Shown here piece after piece: positions 17,501 through 25,071 of a stretch of 64,000 nt of DNA (the stretch's first letter is position 1; every line of letters starts with the position of its first letter). Below the pieces are notes generated by a model. That model had not been told where the DNA came from and searched no databases. It was given only the letters and a program-made list of their open reading frames with translations. Made by a program: the position numbers and the translations under genes. The stretch is taken from NCBI RefSeq assembly GCF_029624125.1, contig NZ_JARSBN010000001.1:575901-639900 (forward strand), written 5' to 3'. The stretch is from Winogradskyella marincola. GTDB lineage: Bacteria > Bacteroidota > Bacteroidia > Flavobacteriales > Flavobacteriaceae.

Positions 17501-20337
17501 AAATCTACGAGCCAGGAATTACTGATGCAGCAGGACAAGGTGCTAATGTTGAAGCATGGATTGGAGTGAGCACTACTGACGCCACTTCTACTGTTGATTT
17601 TTTAAGCTCTGACTGGACTTGGCTACCTGCCTCTTACAATACCGACTCTGGCAATAATGATGAATATCAAGCATCATTTGGCACTACACTTCCTATCGGA
17701 ACGTATTACTATGTAAGTAGATTTAAAGTTAATGGCGGTCCATACAGCTATGGAGGCAACGACATATCTGATGGCGATGGAGGTAATTTCTGGAATGGCT
17801 CTAGCTTTGTCTCTGGTGTACTTACCGTTAACCCTACACCTGAAACCACTAACCATGTTGCCTCTTTTTCTGCAGTAGCTGACTCTGACACCGAAATTAC
17901 TGTAACATGGAATGATAATGATGGCACCCAAGCTGCAGAAGGATTTCTTCTTGTCGCAAAAACAGGATCAGCTACATTATACACACCTGTAGATGGTACA
18001 GATGCTACTAATGACACTGATTGGTCTGATGATGACTATGAAGTAAATATAGCTCCTGGTGTAGAAACTTACACTTTTACAGGTCTAACAGCAAGCACGC
18101 CTTATAGCTTTGAAATATACCCTTACACAAATTCCGGAAGTTATATCGACTACAAAACAGATGCCACTGTACCTTCTGCAAACGCAACAACCGATGCAGA
18201 TCCTTGCGCAAGTTTACTTCCTGATTATTTAGAAGACTTTACAACTTTTGTTCCTGATTGCTGGCTAAGAGGCGAAGATGGTGATTTAACATCAGGCCCT
18301 TCATCAACTAACACTACTAGTGGCTGGATAGCTGAAGAATTTGCTCACACCACAGCCAGCGGAGAAGGTGCTACCAATATTAATATATGGCAAAGTGGAG
18401 ATGTTAACTGGCTACTAACTCCGTCGTTTGATTTATCTGCAGACGGCTACCAAGTACGCGTAGATGCAGCACTAACAGACTACAATGACACAGAACTGGG
18501 AGATGCCCTTAGCGCCGGAGACGTAATAAGTCTTGTATACTCCAACGATGGTACTAACTGGACAACACTTTACGATTTTGCCACCAATATCCCAGCAGCT
18601 TCTGGCGAAACTGTAATTGTAGACTTAACCGGCATTACGTGTACTACAGTTCAGTTTGCATTTTATGTTTCTGAGGGAGCTTCAGGAAGAGATGTAGATT
18701 TTCATATCGATAACTTTAGAGTTGAAACCATTCCTGTTCCTGTGACTTACACCTTTAATGGTACGTGGTCTCCTAGCGACCCTAGTGGTGATGCTTCATA
18801 TGTTGATGATATTGTAGTAAGCTCTGGCAATGCCATTATATCTTCTGACACCGAATGTGATAATGTTACCGTAAATCCTGGCGCAGCTATGACCCTAAAC
18901 TCTGGAGCTACACTTACGATAACAGATAAGATGACGTTAGAATCCGTATCAAATAATTTTTCTAATTTAATGTTAGAAGGCAATATTAATGGTACTGTAA
19001 CCTATGAGCGTTATGTAAATTCTACAAGCAACGGTAACGATTTAATATCACCACCGCTTGGTGGACAAACCTGGGCTAGCTTCTTAGCAGATGGCAGCAA
19101 CGAAGCTGACTTGTTAGATGATGGTAATACCAGTCCTACTACGTATGCATTTGGACCTTTTGACAAAACCACAGACAATTGGCTAAACTATACTGATGCT
19201 TCTGTTGTAACCCTAAATAGTGGTACAGGCTACAGAGCCGCAACAAACACCGGAACAACACTAACTTTTACCGGAGCCGTAGAAACTTCTATTGTTGCCG
19301 TAAACATAGAAGATACCGGAGCAAATTATCCTGACTGGAATCTTATAGGAAACCCATATACTACATATCTTGATATGGCAGACTTTTTGAATTATGATCT
19401 TGGTGATGGTACAAGGAACATTGACATACTTGAAGACATTTCTGGTATATATGGATACGATGGCAGCGCATCAAACGGTTGGGATGTGGTAACATTAGCA
19501 AATGCTGGTGCCAGAGACATGGCTCCAGGACAAGGTTTCTTTGTTGCAGCAAACGACACATTTGTTGCTGGTTACGATATTACTTTTGCCCCATCGATGA
19601 GAAGAGTAAACTCTGGTGATGATTTTATTGCAGGACGTAACTCTAGCGCGTTAACATACTTAAAACTGAATGCAAACACCGCTACAAACGACTACACCAC
19701 TCAGTTTTATTTTAATGATAACGCAAGTGCCGGCTTAGATCATGGCTATGATGCCAAACTATGGGGAGACACACCGCCTAGTTTTTCATTATATTCTAAC
19801 CTTGTAGAAAACAATACAGGTACTCCTATAGCCTTACAGGCTCTTAACTCTACAGACCTTACAAACATTGTAATACCACTTGGAGTTAATGCCAGTATGG
19901 GTGAGCAACTTACATTTACCATCTCTGAAACGACGCTCCCTAGTACTATAAAGGTTTATTTAGATGATACTGAGAACAACACTTCAACGCTTCTAAATAC
20001 TACTGATTATGTTATTAGTCCTATTTCAGACATTACAGGAACGGGAAGATTCTATCTTAGATTTACAGAACAAGCACTATCGACTACCGATGCAACTTTT
20101 GAAAACATTAAGATTTATACAAAAGCATCTACAAAAGCGATATACATACACGGAGCACTGCATAGTGACACTAATGCAAAAGTGTACGATATACACGGTC
20201 GTATGATACACCATTCTGTATTAAACACTAACACTTTAGTTCATCACATAGATACCTCTAATTTTTCTGATGGAGTTTATATTGTAACCTTAAGTAATGG
20301 TACGCAAGAAAAATCTCAAAAAGTCATTATTAAATAA
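14593..20337 (+). CDS. Large T9SS-exported multidomain protein with fibronectin type III repeats
   Basis: This is a 1914-residue secreted protein. A signal peptide (1-22, ending SNA-Q) is followed by jelly-roll (MAM/cleaved-adhesin-like) modules alternating with fibronectin III domains at about 179-270, 427-516, 673-764 and 1082-1205. The first three FN3 domains are close copies sharing SGSGTATTxNPYTA and YEVYVR/YIR. A region from about 1382 is shared with the next protein. The last 75 residues (AKVYDIHGRM ... GVYIVTLSNG ... KVIIK) form a type A T9SS sorting domain that directs transport through the outer membrane and surface attachment. No enzyme motif is evident, so adhesion, glycan binding or matrix function is likely. 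It has its own promoter, and a strong terminator follows. Codon usage looks like its neighbours. Confidence 0.88.
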   Translation: MKKNFFLLTSLFALTFLWQSNAQYFSESFENAGAFPSGWTLTNGTNDWDIDQGNDNGPGSAQDGTYSAFFNDFDYSGGTEAEMITPNIDLSSATAPLLKFWYWDDGGADTVEVLVSTDGSTYTSEYTTPTVVSSWSEITVDLSAYAGNATVTVSWKGTSIYGYDNPHVDNISIEEAPTCPAPSGLTLDNVTDTTANISWTTNGSETDWEIVVQADGTGAPSGSGTATTNNPYTAMSLTANTSYEVYVRAFCGVSDYSEWIGPLDFTTTCSIYTAPFTEDFESISSGQPDCWSIDGTTSSSSYHFSSYATGYSGRGMRFNSYYNSNGYTSELISPTIDASGLSSMRLKFYYKNPTGGNFEVLISTDGGSNYTSLETGLTGQTDWIEKTYDVTTYISNSIKLKFIGTSNYGSGDAYIYLDEVALEETPSCIEPSDITLDNVTSETAQISWTANNGESDWEIVVQADGTGTPSGSGTATTDNPYTAMSLSSNTAYEVYVRSSCGGDLSAWTGPLDFTTDCSTFTAPYTEDFDSTATGSSSNPTVPSCWSFIDEGVGYGYVNSTGANSFYMYNSYDSTGNYILVSPSTTDLSSGLNRVSFDVDGSTGQVLSLGTMSDATDPSTFTEIQAITLATDDYESYTITIPAGSDMHLAFKHGQTGTYDGYFLDNILIEPLPSCLESTDLTIDSFTDTEATISWTANNGETDWEIVVQAAGTGEPGGSGTATTNNPYTASGLTSNTAYEVYIRAFCGGSDYSAWTGPVNFTTACSTLTPEYTQDFTTFLDACWEQAADGDLTSGPASTGSSNWYSEEFAHSTTSGGGAVNINIYGSNDIEWLLSPYFDLSAGGYNIVVDVALTDYNDTTLYDGFDTDDEVRLVYSTDGTNWVTLETWNQDNTPSVSGETVSFDISPLTDSNVQFAFYVAENTGGSMDIEFHIDNFNISAISPTDTADFINLQWPGTANIIPGGSFTAYAQIYEPGITDAAGQGANVEAWIGVSTTDATSTVDFLSSDWTWLPASYNTDSGNNDEYQASFGTTLPIGTYYYVSRFKVNGGPYSYGGNDISDGDGGNFWNGSSFVSGVLTVNPTPETTNHVASFSAVADSDTEITVTWNDNDGTQAAEGFLLVAKTGSATLYTPVDGTDATNDTDWSDDDYEVNIAPGVETYTFTGLTASTPYSFEIYPYTNSGSYIDYKTDATVPSANATTDADPCASLLPDYLEDFTTFVPDCWLRGEDGDLTSGPSSTNTTSGWIAEEFAHTTASGEGATNINIWQSGDVNWLLTPSFDLSADGYQVRVDAALTDYNDTELGDALSAGDVISLVYSNDGTNWTTLYDFATNIPAASGETVIVDLTGITCTTVQFAFYVSEGASGRDVDFHIDNFRVETIPVPVTYTFNGTWSPSDPSGDASYVDDIVVSSGNAIISSDTECDNVTVNPGAAMTLNSGATLTITDKMTLESVSNNFSNLMLEGNINGTVTYERYVNSTSNGNDLISPPLGGQTWASFLADGSNEADLLDDGNTSPTTYAFGPFDKTTDNWLNYTDASVVTLNSGTGYRAATNTGTTLTFTGAVETSIVAVNIEDTGANYPDWNLIGNPYTTYLDMADFLNYDLGDGTRNIDILEDISGIYGYDGSASNGWDVVTLANAGARDMAPGQGFFVAANDTFVAGYDITFAPSMRRVNSGDDFIAGRNSSALTYLKLNANTATNDYTTQFYFNDNASAGLDHGYDAKLWGDTPPSFSLYSNLVENNTGTPIALQALNSTDLTNIVIPLGVNASMGEQLTFTISETTLPSTIKVYLDDTENNTSTLLNTTDYVISPISDITGTGRFYLRFTEQALSTTDATFENIKIYTKASTKAIYIHGALHSDTNAKVYDIHGRMIHHSVLNTNTLVHHIDTSNFSDGVYIVTLSNGTQEKSQKVIIK

Positions 20338-20356
20338 TCATTAATGTAACATTAAG

Positions 20357-20390
20357 AAGGAAAGCGCAACCGTTAAGTTGCGCTTTCCTT
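20357..20390 (+). terminator. Strong intrinsic terminator
   Basis: A perfect 14-base stem (AAGGAAAGCGCAAC at 20357-20370 with its complement at 20377-20390) encloses the 6-base loop CGTTAA. It lies 19 bases after the stop of the large T9SS gene. The T tract is short (TCCTTATAAT), so release may rely on stem strength. Confidence 0.8.
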
Positions 20391-20500
20391 ATAATAGGCT
20401 TAAACAACTAGAAGCAAGACACTTTAATTAAAAAAAACTCTAAATTTATAGGTTAACAGTTTGTTAATATCGTAAAGTGTTTATAGCTTTATGGTTTCCA

Positions 20501-20508
20501 TATCTTTG
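20501..20508 (+). promoter_or_regulatory. Probable -7 element for the second T9SS protein
   Basis: TATCTTTG matches TAnnTTTG exactly. The expected -33 TTG position (about 20480) reads TTT, so only half the promoter is convincing. Its location, 56 bases before the ATG at 20564, supports that ATG over the longer frame starting at 20477, which would begin upstream of the promoter. Confidence 0.55.
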
Positions 20509-20563
20509 GATTCCCATTTCTACCCAACCAAGCCTACGTATAAATTATAAACAATTGTTATAT

Positions 20564-23527
20564 ATGAATTATATGAAAAATTTTCACACATTTTTAGTTG
20601 GTATTTTTGCTTTTAGCCTTGGTTTTGGGCAGACAACAATATTTAGTGAAGCTGGTGGCGGATCTGAACCAACTGGCTGGACTTTTAACAACAACATCAC
20701 TTCAAACGACATTGATCGTGGGTCTTATTGGCTTGTAGATGCCGGAAGCACAAGTGATGAAATTATAACAACATCGTATGATCTTTCTGGATACAGTTCT
20801 GCTGAATTTTCTCTTAATGTAGCGTCTTTTGGTAGTGGCACTTACAACCAAGCACTGATTGAAATTTCGTATGATGGTGGATCTACCTACACACAATCTG
20901 AAACCTCTACCACAACAACGGGTTCGTCTTACATAAGTGGCGGGACTTTTTCATTAAATACTCTTACTGCTTCTGTTGTTATAAAAATATCTAACAACGG
21001 TAGTTCTGGAAGAGGAGTAAGATTACAAAACCTTGTTTTAACAGGAGAAAACACCTCTTCAACAACTCAAGTGCAGTTTACCTCTGCATCCACCTCTGTT
21101 TCTGAAGGTGTTGGCACAACGGACTTAACATTCGCTATTACCAACCCTGATGGAGCCAATGCAACTTCTTTTGATGTAGAATTAACCACAGGTGATAACG
21201 CTGACATTAACGGATACACAACACAAACTGTAACTTTTCCTGCTGGATCATCTACTAACGAAACTGTAACCATAACAGTTACAGACGACACTGTTTTTGA
21301 AGGCGATGAAACTCTTACTTTCACTATAACAAGTGTAACCGGAGGAAACAGCGCAGCTACAGGTCCACAATCTACTTTTGAATTGACAATTGAGGAAAAT
21401 GACGCTAGCCCATCAATTACAATAGCAACAGAAGATTTTGACGGAACTTCACCTAAATGGAATAATGATATTGAAGCTCAACTTTTTGTTGACCCTAGCT
21501 CTCCGAACGAAGGACTTTTTATCCAAGCTGCCTCAACTAATAATGTAAATTTCTCTGGCAATACAGTTTTAGGACGTGATCTTGAAGGAGAAAATTCAGA
21601 ACCTTCTTTATCACCTTATACCTTTACATTTGATGATGTTGATGTTTCAAACTATTCTTCTATTGTTTTAAGCTTCGACTATCATGCTTATGCAAATGCT
21701 GAAATTGGCAATTATGAAGTTGTCATTGATGGTACGGGTCAAGGTTCTGTACAATATTTCAATGACCCTGACAGTTTCCCTGGTGTTGATGGCACAATAT
21801 CTATACCTGTTGCTAATGGCACTTCAACAGTTGGATTAATACTTACAGGAACATTAAATGGTGGAAGTGACATCATTGAATTTGACAATTTTAAAATAGA
21901 AGGTGTTTACAACGGCTATTCTTACGCAGGTGGTTCTTGGCACCCAGCAGCTCCGGATGGCACTACAGGTGCATCTGACGCAATCATTGCAGATGGTGTT
22001 GCTGTTTTAAGCTCTGATGTAAACCTTAACGATATGGTTGTAAACCCTGGTGCTGGCCTGGAGGTTGCTACAGGCACAACATTAACTGTTAATACACTGG
22101 CTTTAGAATCTACATCTACAAGCTACTCTAGTTTGATTTTAGATGGCACCATTACAGGTACGGTAACTTATAATCGTTACACTAATGCTTACACTAATGA
22201 TGCTACAAACAACGATAACGATCTTATCTCAACACCACTTACACCGTTAAATGGTGAATTCTTTGCTGCATTTGCAACAACAAATCCTAACTTATTAGAA
22301 TCAGGAACACTTAGAGCTTTTGCGCCATTTAACAACACCACCGGACTTTATGAAAACTATGATGTTGTAGCTAATGCCTCTATCAGCTTAACACCTGGTA
22401 CAGGATATAGAGCAGCAACTTCTGATGGTTCTACTTTAGCCTTTATTGGGACTGCAGAAACCGGAGATGTTTATAAAGATATAATCGTTGGAGATGACCC
22501 TACTTACGGAGAATGGAACCTTATAGGTAACCCTTACCCGTCTTACATTGATGCTGAAGCATTTTTAACCCACATTGTAAGCTCTACTTCTTCTGGTGAA
22601 ACCAACATGGATTTATTAGTGAATGCTTCTGGTATTTATGGTTATGATGGTGACACTTCTGATGGTTGGAAAGTGATCACTTTAGCTAATGACAACGGAC
22701 AACTCATAGCACCAGGTCAAGGCTTTTTTGTAGCTGCTGACGCTGACGACACTTTATTACATGATGTAGAGTTTACACCTGCCATGAGAACAACAGGTAA
22801 TGCTGACGATTTTATTCAAGGTCGTAGCAATACCACTTTAAGCTTTGTTAAGCTTAGAGCCTCTACTGCTAATCATAGCTATAACACAGAGTTTTATTTT
22901 GATGACAATGCGTCTCTAGGATTAGATCCTGGCTACGATGCTGTTGTTTGGGGCGGCACTGCTCCTAGCACATTTGCATTATACTCTCACTTAGTACAAA
23001 ACAACAGCGGAATGCCAATAGCTCTGCAAGCTCTAGGAAGTGCAGACCTATCTAATGTTACAATACCACTTGGATTAAATGCAAACGCAGGAGAATCTCT
23101 AACAATTTCTATTAGTGAGATGAATACACCTGTTGCTGTTAATGTATATCTTGAAGACTACCAAAACAATACATTAACATTGCTTAACGATACTGATTTT
23201 GTAATAAATCCAATTGATAATTTAAACGGGACAGGACGCTTTTACTTAAGATTTTCTAACAGTGTATTATCAACAACTGATAATGTTTTTGATACAGTTT
23301 CTTTATATGCCAACCAAGCAAACAGAACCATTAATATCTCTGGCCAATTAACAGACGATACTTTTGCTAAGGTATACGATATTCAAGGTCGTTTGGTAAG
23401 CACTACTGCACTTGATGCTAATGCAACAAGACAAACTATAGATGCCAGTAACTTAAATACCGGAGTATACATTGTAAAGCTTACAAACAACAATATTACT
23501 AAAACAGAAAAAATCATTCTAAAATAG
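20564..23527 (+). CDS. T9SS-exported protein with Calx-beta domain, paralogue of the preceding gene
   Basis: From the ATG at 20564 this is 987 residues. The upstream frame to 20477 lacks a signal peptide at its N-terminus and starts before the -7 element. A second ATG at 20573 (MKNFHTF) is equally possible. A signal peptide ends near residue 22 (GFG-Q). A jelly-roll-like module follows, then a Calx-beta domain at about 167-281 (SVSEGVGTTDLTF ... VFEGDETLTF) and a second jelly-roll region. The half from about 452 to the end resembles the C-terminal part of the previous protein (GTVTYxRY, NDLIS, WNLIGNPY, GIYGYDG, APGQGFFVAA). The T9SS type A tail is AKVYDIQGRLV ... GVYIVKL. Calx-beta domains usually bind calcium. 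It is probably surface-exposed and non-enzymatic. Confidence 0.87.
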   Translation: MNYMKNFHTFLVGIFAFSLGFGQTTIFSEAGGGSEPTGWTFNNNITSNDIDRGSYWLVDAGSTSDEIITTSYDLSGYSSAEFSLNVASFGSGTYNQALIEISYDGGSTYTQSETSTTTTGSSYISGGTFSLNTLTASVVIKISNNGSSGRGVRLQNLVLTGENTSSTTQVQFTSASTSVSEGVGTTDLTFAITNPDGANATSFDVELTTGDNADINGYTTQTVTFPAGSSTNETVTITVTDDTVFEGDETLTFTITSVTGGNSAATGPQSTFELTIEENDASPSITIATEDFDGTSPKWNNDIEAQLFVDPSSPNEGLFIQAASTNNVNFSGNTVLGRDLEGENSEPSLSPYTFTFDDVDVSNYSSIVLSFDYHAYANAEIGNYEVVIDGTGQGSVQYFNDPDSFPGVDGTISIPVANGTSTVGLILTGTLNGGSDIIEFDNFKIEGVYNGYSYAGGSWHPAAPDGTTGASDAIIADGVAVLSSDVNLNDMVVNPGAGLEVATGTTLTVNTLALESTSTSYSSLILDGTITGTVTYNRYTNAYTNDATNNDNDLISTPLTPLNGEFFAAFATTNPNLLESGTLRAFAPFNNTTGLYENYDVVANASISLTPGTGYRAATSDGSTLAFIGTAETGDVYKDIIVGDDPTYGEWNLIGNPYPSYIDAEAFLTHIVSSTSSGETNMDLLVNASGIYGYDGDTSDGWKVITLANDNGQLIAPGQGFFVAADADDTLLHDVEFTPAMRTTGNADDFIQGRSNTTLSFVKLRASTANHSYNTEFYFDDNASLGLDPGYDAVVWGGTAPSTFALYSHLVQNNSGMPIALQALGSADLSNVTIPLGLNANAGESLTISISEMNTPVAVNVYLEDYQNNTLTLLNDTDFVINPIDNLNGTGRFYLRFSNSVLSTTDNVFDTVSLYANQANRTINISGQLTDDTFAKVYDIQGRLVSTTALDANATRQTIDASNLNTGVYIVKLTNNNITKTEKIILK

Positions 23528-23566
23528 TAGAACGGGTTTGCCACAAGGCAAGCACTTTAAGTTAAA

Positions 23567-23621
23567 AAGGTTTTTTAACTATAACTTTAAATCAAACACC
23601 AATTTATAGTTAAAAAACCTT
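23567..23621. repeat. Perfect 18-bp inverted repeat, possible terminator
   Basis: AAGGTTTTTTAACTATAA (23567-23584) is exactly complementary to 23604-23621, with a 19-base loop. It lies 40 bases past the stop of the second T9SS gene. It can act as a transcription end hairpin, but the T run is inside the stem rather than after it, so an operator or processing signal cannot be excluded. Confidence 0.6.
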
Positions 23622-23680
23622 ACTATTATTAAGAATATCGGGAAAATATAGCATTATAGCAAACGTTTTTATATTTTCCA

Positions 23681-23709
23681 TTGTCAAATAAAATATTTTA
23701 CTATTTTTG
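23681..23709 (+). promoter_or_regulatory. Promoter of the peptide / kinase / nucleotidyltransferase cassette
   Basis: TTG at 23681-23683 and TATTTTTG at 23702-23709 are separated by 18 bases, a full match to the flavobacterial promoter. The surrounding CATTGTCAA (23679-23687) is identical to the -33 region of the large T9SS gene at 14441-14449. The ATG of the small peptide gene follows 21 bases after the -7 element. Confidence 0.75.
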
Positions 23710-23730
23710 AATTAAACACAGGTTAGTCCA

Positions 23731-23895
23731 ATGAAGAAAGAAAACCTCACTAACAACAACATTACACGAAAAGATGCCATTAAAAAAATGGGTAAATATG
23801 CAGCATTAACAGCTGTTGGAACTTTCGTAATTTTAAACCCTCTTAAGGCTCAAACATCTTCGCCGCCTGACCCAGGCAACAATCCTTTTCAATAG
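23731..23895 (+). CDS. 54-residue exported peptide precursor (putative modified peptide)
   Basis: This gene is too short for usual gene calling. From an ATG well placed after a strong promoter it encodes 54 residues: a polar N-terminus, a Tat-like T-R-K-D-A-I-K motif at 12-18, a hydrophobic stretch at about 23-36 (YAALTAVGTFVIL) and an A-x-A-like site NPLKA-Q at 36-41. A very short tail QTSSPPDPGNNPFQ (41-54) remains after cleavage. The tail is rich in Pro, Gly and Asn and has one Thr and two Ser that a kinase could target. Sixteen bases after its stop comes an HPr-kinase-like gene, then a nucleotidyltransferase gene. I infer a precursor of an exported, phosphorylated or nucleotidylated peptide. 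Alternatives are a signal-anchor peptide or a small periplasmic factor. The gene is supported by position, promoter and composition, not by recognised homology. Confidence 0.7.
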   Translation: MKKENLTNNNITRKDAIKKMGKYAALTAVGTFVILNPLKAQTSSPPDPGNNPFQ

Positions 23896-23911
23896 GCTAA
23901 AACAACATAAT

Positions 23912-25045
23912 TTGAACAACAATTTAGCACCAACATTTAAAAAGTTGTTTGGTTCTTATTGGGTGTTATGGTATAAAAAATCTAACATTTACAGTGTTGT
24001 AGATACCGATTTTAAAACTATTTTATATCAATATTTTGATTGCGCATCCCTTGATGATTTCAAAACTAAAATAGCTTCTGTTAGTCCTAATTTAGACTAT
24101 TACACCATAGCCCAAAACCTTCAGGCTTATTTAGAACAATGTAATGCAGAATATAGTTTAGATAAACACTTAGAGTCAATAAATATTGACTCTAAGTGTT
24201 CTATAACTAAAACCTATAGTATAAACGGTAAGGTATTACAAATTAACTTTAGCTCTGATACCGTTCAAAAAACCATCCATCCAAGCATAGCTCATCTTGA
24301 AACCAACTATCTGAGCTCTCCCGATGTCATTTTTGATCTTTTTTTAGACAACGACAATTTATGCCTATTAAAAAATAAAGCATTAATTAAAACGGTTCCT
24401 AAACGTGACTACCATAAAATACAAGGCAAGTTTGCCATGGAGCTCTTTTGCTTTATATACAATAACAAAGAGGAAGATTGGCTAGGCACTTTTCATGGAT
24501 GTACTATTGCTGATGGCGAAAATGCCATATTATTTATTGGCGAATCAGGAAAAGGAAAAAGCACATTGAGCGCTTTACTAACAGCACAAGACTTTGAATT
24601 GGTCGCAGACGATGTATCACCTATGCTTGCTTCTGATTCTTGCATTTACCACAACCCTTCGGCAATATCCATAAAAAAGGGAGCTTTCAATTTATTAAAG
24701 CCTTTAATTAATGATTTTGACCTTTTTCCTGAAGTCATTTTCAATAAAGCAAAGGGCATTATTAAATACGTACCTTGCAAAAAGCCTCTAAAAGACAAGT
24801 ACCCTTGCAAAGCTATCATCATGGTTAATTACACTAAAAACGCTGAAACAAAACTTGATTTAGCATCTATAAAAGAGGCACTTGAAACCCTTGTACCGGA
24901 ATCATGGCTTTCACCAAACCCTGATCATGCCGAGTATTTTTTAGATTGGCTATCTAAAACACCAATATATAAATTAACTTACAGTAACACAGAAAGTGTT
25001 ACTGAAGAAATCTCGAAATGCTTTAAACAGCTTCGCGAGCAATAA
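23912..25045 (+). CDS. HPr-kinase-like (HprK-related) ATPase, putative peptide kinase
   Basis: The protein has 377 residues. A C-terminal P-loop kinase domain shows the Walker A motif GESGKGKST (210-218), an upstream HGCTI (195-199) and VADDVSPM (231-238), the acidic segment that in HprK-related kinases positions the phospho-acceptor. The N-terminal 90 residues (WVLWYKKSNIYSVVDTDF, then a helical stretch) look like the small PqqD-type wing found in peptide-modification proteins, but this is a weak inference. No PTS HPr gene is nearby. In lasso-peptide clusters, related kinases phosphorylate the peptide's C-terminal region. Here the likely substrate is the peptide encoded just upstream. The only in-frame start near the frame opening is TTG at 23912. 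No ATG occurs before residue 175, so initiation is non-standard and may depend on coupling to the upstream gene. Confidence 0.78.
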   Translation: MNNNLAPTFKKLFGSYWVLWYKKSNIYSVVDTDFKTILYQYFDCASLDDFKTKIASVSPNLDYYTIAQNLQAYLEQCNAEYSLDKHLESINIDSKCSITKTYSINGKVLQINFSSDTVQKTIHPSIAHLETNYLSSPDVIFDLFLDNDNLCLLKNKALIKTVPKRDYHKIQGKFAMELFCFIYNNKEEDWLGTFHGCTIADGENAILFIGESGKGKSTLSALLTAQDFELVADDVSPMLASDSCIYHNPSAISIKKGAFNLLKPLINDFDLFPEVIFNKAKGIIKYVPCKKPLKDKYPCKAIIMVNYTKNAETKLDLASIKEALETLVPESWLSPNPDHAEYFLDWLSKTPIYKLTYSNTESVTEEISKCFKQLREQ

Positions 25046-25071
25046 CAAAATAGCACTTACAAGACCTTTTG

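Noticed and set aside
14593..20337. Long open frames on the minus strand inside the two T9SS genes
   Set aside because: They are shadows of Thr/Ser/Gly-rich repeats read in antisense; they have no starts with promoters and no coherent domains.
20477..20563. Longer N-terminus for the second T9SS protein
   Set aside because: The extension starts upstream of the -7 element at 20501 and would place 29 residues before the true signal peptide.
23912..25045. Canonical HPr kinase/phosphorylase of a PTS
   Set aside because: It lacks the typical HprK N-terminal domain layout, and there is no HPr, enzyme I or nitrogen-PTS gene near it. The peptide-cluster context fits better.
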